Shown one piece after another: positions 58,564-64,000 of a stretch of DNA of 64,000 nt. The DNA comes from Aurifilum marmelostoma (Eukaryota > Ascomycota > Sordariomycetes > Diaporthales > Cryphonectriaceae): positions 1,240,001-1,304,000 of the forward strand of contig JAMXSV010000026.1 of the NCBI GenBank assembly GCA_027559495.1, written 5' to 3'. The stretch's first letter is position 1. The number at the start of each line of letters is the position of its first letter. A model generated the notes under the pieces. That model worked only from the letters and a program-made list of their open reading frames with translations. It was not told the origin of the DNA and made no database searches. A program made the position numbers and the translations under genes.

Positions 58564-59372
58564 CTAAGCGGCCTTCTTTATAAATGCATATTCCACCCCT
58601 CCAAAGCATTCCACCGCACCCACCTCTTTGTAGTCCAGAGCCCGGTACAAATTGGCGCCCGCAGCGCTAGCCATGAGACGAATGTCCTTGTGCTCCTCCG
58701 CCGCACGTTTCTCACCCCAGTCCATCAACATCTTGCCGATACCCCGGCGCTGATGAGCAGGATCCGTGCCGAGGAAGTCGAGATCTTGTACGCCAGGTCT
58801 CAGCAGAAGATTGGTGTTGAGTGCCGCCAGAATAGAAGTGATATCACAAGCCGAGAGACAGACAAAGAGGGCTCCGGCCTCAGGAGGGGGAGAGCCGGGG
58901 GGGGGGGGCGCAGTTTCAGAAATCTACTTACACCACGAGTTTTTATATGCCTCCTCGCCCAGGGCATCCACCAAATTCTTGTCCAAGGCCTTGATGCCCC
59001 TGTCGATGACTTCCCAGGCAGCCATGTCCATGCCGGGTGGACATGCCGCCCTCCGCTGCTCAGTCGTCAGACGGCTCTCGGGGGGTCCTCGCCGCTCTGC
59101 CAACACGTCCAACCTACGATTTCGCCGTCGCCAGGGCCATCGACGGCGACAATATAGTGCCGGTTCTCAAAGTCGATCCAGCGCTCGTGGCGCGCCCCAC
59201 GCCACTCCAGCTCTTCCTCGTTGTCGGGCCGCGTCTGCAGGTGTGGCGGGAAGAGGGCCTCAGTCAGAGGCCGCCCGCGGAAAGCCCTCATCGAGAGCTT
59301 CATCATGGTCGGGATGTCTGCCTTGTGTGCCTCGCGCAGGCGAAGGCCGGAAGAGGTGGAGGGCTCCGACAT
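58564..59372 (-). CDS. GNAT-family N-acetyltransferase, one frame break
   Basis: Two exons on the minus strand, 59372-58932 and 58784-58564, about 220 residues. The intron (147 nt, GTAAGT..CAAG) joins AYKNSW to YLDFLGTDPAHQRRG, restoring the acetyl-CoA-binding motif A (Q-R-R-G-I-G) of the GNAT fold. N-terminal half: LRLREAHKADIPTM, then a MRAFRG helix, then HYIVAVDGPGDGEIVGWTCWQ, the usual strand before the linker. C-terminal half: motif A helix, LYRALDYKEVG (motif B-like), and a final aromatic strand. Acetyl transfer to an amine is expected; the substrate is unknown. The frame breaks in the G6 run at 59080-59085 (plus strand): one base must be added, or two removed, to pass from GEDPP to ESRLTTEQRRAAC. 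Start chosen at MSEPSTSSG; longer N termini lack similarity. Confidence 0.82.
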
Positions 59373-60567
59373 TTCTGTGTGAAAAGATGTATGATACGAG
59401 GAGGGCTCGAGTGTTGATTGCTGGGCCTTCTCAAGAAAGAGAAGTAAGAAGAAAGACGGTTGTATTGAGGGATGTCGACGATACTCCAATACTCTGGCCC
59501 AAGCAGCGCATCATGCCATCTTTATATACAGCAAACAGCAAAAGAAAAGCGGACCCTCTTGATGCTGACTGCATAGAAATTAGTGGCACGGCATCGTGAA
59601 CTAAGTCGGACACGGCTCATGGCGGACAGGAATCAGCGCGGCTCAATGAGGGACCGAGGCTTGCGCCATCCTCGTCGTGTCTCCTACGCGTTCTTCAAGT
59701 ATCCGACAGCACGCGGACCTTACGCAGAGCTCGACATCGTCTCATGACAAACGTCGATCAGGAATCCGTGTGACTGAATAGGGTCGTAGTGGACCTGGGC
59801 GTTTAGGTATGACGCCCGTTCCTCTTTGGATGCATTACCACTAGACAGGGCTCTTGGGAGGAGAAAGAGCCCATCTATCCTTCAAGAGGACATCGAAATC
59901 TATCAGGACTCGTCAGCTGGTTGGACGATGATGGTACTTTATTTCCGCAGGAGTTTGTGTTTACTGGTTTTCCCTTGTTGTTTTGGATAATATTGGATCG
60001 TATAGAAGCGGGTGGTTGACCAAGTTTACAGCCTCTATAAACCTTCTATCCTATGACTTATGTCCGGGGCTGGAGCTGTAGCGTCTTAACGCCAAAGCAC
60101 TAACAGTACTTATTTGCGATCCTGCTAGGGTTCTCGGAGGGAGGGTCCCCCCAGGGGGCGGGGAGATTGTCCAGCAATGCTAGAGATGCAATTAGTCAAT
60201 ACAGGGTTCAGTGGACGGCCCAAGCCACAGCAGGTGGATGACCTAGGGAGCCCCTGCCACTACAGTACCATCCTCTGACGACCACTCCAAGATTAGCATC
60301 ATAACCTCCACCCAAAAGATTTCGGCAAAACACTATCGACCACGACCAGCATCTTCGAATGCCAACACAACCCCCCTCGCTCTCTTCCCTTGTTTGCCCT
60401 ACTCCTACCATGTGCAAGAGCATTTTCGGTCATGGCGACAAGGAATAGCAACCAATCCAGCACTTCCCTCTAAGACTCGCAGAGCCAAAACGACCGCCCT
60501 TTTTTTGCACACAGCCGATGGGACAGCCCTCCCCGTTGTCTCCGTCCATCTCCTCCTTCTTCGCCTC
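59373..60567. other. Divergent promoter region
   Basis: Between the acetyltransferase (minus) and the deubiquitinase (plus). No supportable gene; the frame that continues upstream of 60568 is an in-frame extension without family similarity. Confidence 0.6.
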
Positions 60568-62943
60568 ATGATGCCCTCTTTTACGACAGAGAACCAGAGG
60601 CTCCTCGACCGCTTGCAGAACCGTCCCGTCCACGGAATATCACAGGCCGACGTCAGCCTGGCCGCCTGGATCTCGCAGCCCGGCGTCCTCGTCTCTGTCC
60701 TTGCGATCGTCTGCGGAGTCGGATACCAGCTAGCCCAGAGCAGGGCGGCCTCGCGCGGTCAACAGCTCCCCACCGTCGCCGAGCTGCTCTGGAACAGTCT
60801 CGTCTTCATCACCCCTGCCTTCCTGCTCTACGCCATCGATCGATGGGTCAACCCTCCCGCCTTTCCGATCCCGATGCTCCAACCACAGTCCACCACACAC
60901 GCTGCCAAGAGCGACGTCCTGCGCCGGATACTACGCGTTGACCAGCCCGGCGGCATTGTGGCTTCGGTGTCTGAAGCCGGTAGGAGGGCATATACAAGTA
61001 CCTTTTCTGGGCTCAAGGGGCCCTCGAGTCAGCCCGCTGGCCTGGGCAACTGGGACAACTCTTGCTTTCAGAACAGTGTGCTGCAGGGTCTGGCATCACT
61101 CAGGCATCTGCCCCGGTATCTGACCGGCCTGGCACCAGGGCATGCTGTGCCGGAAAGCGACACCTCGACCACGGCTGCAGCTTTGCGTGCCTTTGCCGCC
61201 GAGCTCAACGATGTTTCCAACAACGGCAAGACGCTGTTCACACCGGGGGTGCTCAAGAATATGAGCACGATACAACAACAGGATGCCCAGGAGTACTTCT
61301 CGAGGCTCATGGACCAAGTGGATAAGGATATAGAAAGGGGGGCCAAGGCCGCCTACAGGCCACCCGGATTCGAGGCGGAGGCGAGCAGAGACGACGCGGC
61401 GACCAGCCAACACAGTGATGACAGTGGATACCAGAGCCTGCCAGTGCTCTCCAAGGCCGGCTCCGAACTGATGACTATCCGCAACCCTCTCGAGGGGCTT
61501 TCGGCACAACGTGTCGCATGCACGGCGTGCGGGTACTCGGAGGGGCTCTCCATGATTCCATTCAATTGCCTGACCCTCAACTTCGAGGTCGGTGTCGAGC
61601 AGTACGACCTCTTCGAGCTCCTTGACAACTTCGTGCAGCTGGAGTCTATATTCAATGTCGACTGTGTGAAATGCACCCTTCTGGAGTACCGCAGAGGCCT
61701 GCAGCAACTGGCGCGTGCCGTCCCCGCAGCAGCAGACCGACTGAATGCTGTGGAGGCGATGCTCGAGGACGACGAATTTGACGATGAGAGCTTCAAGAAG
61801 CTGAAGATACCTGACACTAAGAAGGTCAGCTCGACCAAGACCAAGCAGGTCGCGATCGGGCGACCCCCACGGAGCCTGGTACTGCACATGAACCGCTCTG
61901 TCTTCGACCCCACGACGTTCCGGTCCTACAAGAACACGGCTGCTGTTCAATTTCCCAAGACACTAGATCTGGGTCCCTGGTGCGTCGGCAGTGCCAAGGG
62001 CGTCAGTATCCCGGCGGAGCGCAAGGTAGAGGGCGGCGATTCAACCGCTTCTAAGGACGAGGGCGACCAGGAGCAGTGGGTTCTTGATGCCACCGCCTCG
62101 ATGGTGGCAGGGGACGCACATCCATCCAGGATCTCTGGGCCGATCTACGAGCTGCGCGCCGTGGTGACACATTACGGTCGACACGAGAATGGCCACTATG
62201 TGTGTTATAGAAGGCACCCTGTCAACACCTCTCAAGATATGAAGGGTCCCAGAACCCAAAACGAGGCCGGTTGTCCTCCGAATCTGATGGGAGACAGACA
62301 AGCAGACGACGTTGACAGCGTCCACGGGGAAGAGCAAGATGAGGCTATCGCTACAGCAGCAGACCCTGAAGACCCATTTAGCGAGGACACGGACTCACAG
62401 TGGTGGCGTCTCAGCGATGAGACCGTTACGCAGGTCAGTGAGCGGGACGTCCTCCTGCAGGGAGGCGTGTTCATGCTATTTTATGACTGTATCGATCCTA
62501 ACTCAATCCTGATTACTCCTGGGGAAAATCTGGAGACCGGCGATGTCGGTGAAGCATCCACGGCAGCTGCTGATGGAGGCCCCAAGTCGCCTTCCTGGTC
62601 TGACGCTTCCGCTGCGACTCTGTGCAATGCTGCTACGATTGAGGAGGACGGTGTGCCAGAAGTCAGCTCAACGACCCTACCTGCGGAAGAGCAGCAGGTA
62701 TCTTCTTCTTCGGAGCCGGAGGTCGTTATATCGGAGGTTGAGGATCCGGCAGCCGATCCGGTGGCAGGAGAGCCCAGATTGACAAGACAAGAAGACGAAG
62801 ATGTATCGCAAGCCAGTTCTCTGTCGCGGAGAAGTTCCGTGACCGTCGTGCCGGTGGAAGAAGATGCCGACACATCTGCTCTGGACGGGAAATCCATTGT
62901 TCCAGGCGAGACTGCGTCTCAACATGAGGAGGTACGGGACTGA
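60568..62943 (+). CDS. Membrane-anchored ubiquitin-specific protease (Ubp1-like)
   Basis: Single exon, 791 residues from the Met at 60568; the frame stays open upstream to 60394 but that part looks like leader. Two hydrophobic segments near the N terminus (about residues 30-56 and 73-92) should anchor it. The USP domain then begins: Cys box GLGNWDNSCFQNSVLQ (catalytic Cys166), the QQQDAQEYF element, two CxxC pairs (about 318/321 and 366/369) of the zinc finger, and the His box THYGRHENGHYVCY (His543), followed by WWRLSDETV and GGVFMLFYDCID. The tail (after about 650) is acidic and Ser/Glu-rich. It removes ubiquitin from proteins, probably at a membrane facing the cytosol; yeast Ubp1 and animal USP30 are membrane-anchored relatives in architecture. 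The active-site set is intact. AATAAA at 63110-63115 is a candidate polyadenylation signal. Confidence 0.93.
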   Translation: MMPSFTTENQRLLDRLQNRPVHGISQADVSLAAWISQPGVLVSVLAIVCGVGYQLAQSRAASRGQQLPTVAELLWNSLVFITPAFLLYAIDRWVNPPAFPIPMLQPQSTTHAAKSDVLRRILRVDQPGGIVASVSEAGRRAYTSTFSGLKGPSSQPAGLGNWDNSCFQNSVLQGLASLRHLPRYLTGLAPGHAVPESDTSTTAAALRAFAAELNDVSNNGKTLFTPGVLKNMSTIQQQDAQEYFSRLMDQVDKDIERGAKAAYRPPGFEAEASRDDAATSQHSDDSGYQSLPVLSKAGSELMTIRNPLEGLSAQRVACTACGYSEGLSMIPFNCLTLNFEVGVEQYDLFELLDNFVQLESIFNVDCVKCTLLEYRRGLQQLARAVPAAADRLNAVEAMLEDDEFDDESFKKLKIPDTKKVSSTKTKQVAIGRPPRSLVLHMNRSVFDPTTFRSYKNTAAVQFPKTLDLGPWCVGSAKGVSIPAERKVEGGDSTASKDEGDQEQWVLDATASMVAGDAHPSRISGPIYELRAVVTHYGRHENGHYVCYRRHPVNTSQDMKGPRTQNEAGCPPNLMGDRQADDVDSVHGEEQDEAIATAADPEDPFSEDTDSQWWRLSDETVTQVSERDVLLQGGVFMLFYDCIDPNSILITPGENLETGDVGEASTAAADGGPKSPSWSDASAATLCNAATIEEDGVPEVSSTTLPAEEQQVSSSSEPEVVISEVEDPAADPVAGEPRLTRQEDEDVSQASSLSRRSSVTVVPVEEDADTSALDGKSIVPGETASQHEEVRD

Positions 62944-64000
62944 ATTTCTCTTGTTGCTATTATCAATCTGGCCACACATAAGAGGGGGGGGGGAGAGTGC
63001 GCAGGACGGTCCGTCATTTGATTTTTGCATAGCGTTGGTGTTCATGGATACGGAATTACCATCGAGAAGGCGTCTTGACTATTTCGAGGATCAAATCGCA
63101 GCGAACATCAATAAACATGCCTTTACTGGGCAGTTTCAAAGTGATCGTGTTGCTTGTCCACAGAACAATGAAATGTTCCTAAACGCCGGGGGTGGCGGGA
63201 CTTGACTGTTCAGCCAGATGATGATGAAATTTCTTCTTGCAGAAATGTGCCACGGTACCTGAGTGTCAAGGGATGGCTGTGCAGAGTCCTCTTCTTTTAT
63301 GAGGATCCAGAATAGCGGATCGCCATCTGCTCAATAATGCTCATCTTCTGTCTGTGATGCTATATATGTGCAATGATACCATGCAGATTGCTGGATCGTT
63401 TGTAGAAACTCGACTCCTACCCCAACGCCAGGTGTGTGTGTGTGTGTAAATCCTCGTCCTATGTACAATTGAAAAGTTGTTTGTTTGTTTGTGTGTAGAA
63501 AAAGAATATAAGTATGATGACCGACCGTCCATGGTACGACAGGTTGGCTCCGGGCCCCTTTTGCCGCCAGCCTGTCTTGTTTTGTTGGATTTCTTCCTCT
63601 TTCCTTTTCCCAACTATATCGCCGTCCGGTAATTGGACTGAGGGATCTATGGTGCCGATAGGCACATGTTTTTGGCCCATTGTTGTCATTTCAGCCCATC
63701 CCATACCCAAGCCCTCAAGCTTGTCTTGCATGATATGCTCGCTCCTGGCTTTTGTGCCTGTGCGTCTATAATTGTTCGAGTTCCATACCCTTTCATTAAC
63801 CGCCACCGTTTTGCAAACGAGGGATTGAATGCCCACACACTTTCTCTGGCCGATGTCCTGACCAGTCCGAATCTTCCCCTTTCTGACAATGAATATTGCG
63901 TTCGCACTGGGTATCATTGCGTCGGCGTCTCCGTCGATTCGTGTTTCTCATTTTCCGGAATCAAAAAGGAAAAGGGCCTCCACTGCGCTGGCCGATGTTC
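62944..64000. other. 3' flank of the deubiquitinase gene and right edge
   Basis: No complete gene. At 63889 a plus-strand ATG opens a frame that runs off the window; its first 19 residues are mostly hydrophobic (MNIAFALGIIASASP...), as in a signal peptide, followed by a basic KRKR stretch. It is too short to call. The minus-strand frame 63459-63917 overlaps it and has no motif. Confidence 0.45.

Overview
The window looks like a piece of a chromosome from a filamentous ascomycete (Pezizomycotina, most likely Sordariomycetes). Evidence: GC-rich coding DNA with C/G-ending codons, short introns (54-154 nt) with GT..AG ends and CTAAC/CTGAC-like branch points, long microsatellite-rich intergenic DNA, a dispersed single 5S rRNA gene, an intron-bearing tRNA-Asp, and family members typical of that group (endosomal SPRY protein, Dcr2/Sia1-type phosphatase, fungal amidoligase, Ubp1-like deubiquitinase). 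The species cannot be told from sequence alone. Gene density is low and there is no sign of an operon-like or biosynthetic cluster; the neighbours appear functionally independent.

Layout. 1-12 kb: an amidoligase-family enzyme (minus), a disordered acidic protein with a C-terminal PP1-docking-like motif (plus), and an endonuclease/exonuclease/phosphatase-fold enzyme (plus). 12-24 kb: a 6 kb gene-free, microsatellite-rich stretch, a Pro/Arg-rich disordered protein carrying an apparent frameshift, and a single-pass membrane protein with a basic coiled coil. 24-30 kb: a Dcr2-type phosphoesterase with three introns (plus) and an endosomal SPRY-domain protein (minus). 30-38 kb: a 5S rRNA gene, a candidate spliced small secreted protein, a helically phased array of TTCCACCCCG boxes, a C2H2 zinc-finger gene, and a PPM-family methyltransferase. 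38-43 kb: a very large disordered protein ending in a methyltransferase-like domain. 43-51 kb: 8 kb without a convincing gene, then tRNA-Asp(GTC) with an intron. 52-56 kb: a multi-pass membrane protein and a SAP-domain (Tho1/CIP29-like) RNA-binding protein. 56-64 kb: an AT-richer island with a small membrane-protein ORF, a GNAT acetyltransferase, and a membrane-anchored ubiquitin-specific protease.

The most striking points are (i) five separate one-base reading-frame breaks, all in runs of C/G inside otherwise well-preserved genes, which points to systematic homopolymer errors in the assembly rather than to gene death; (ii) a set of TTCCACCCCG boxes upstream of the zinc-finger gene whose spacings (33, 43, 53, 34, 33) approximate whole helical turns; and (iii) small spliced genes that plain ORF calling would miss (72-residue secreted candidate, 42-residue candidate, a 5-codon first exon in the Dcr2 gene). 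All family assignments come from motif recognition by eye; no database search was run.
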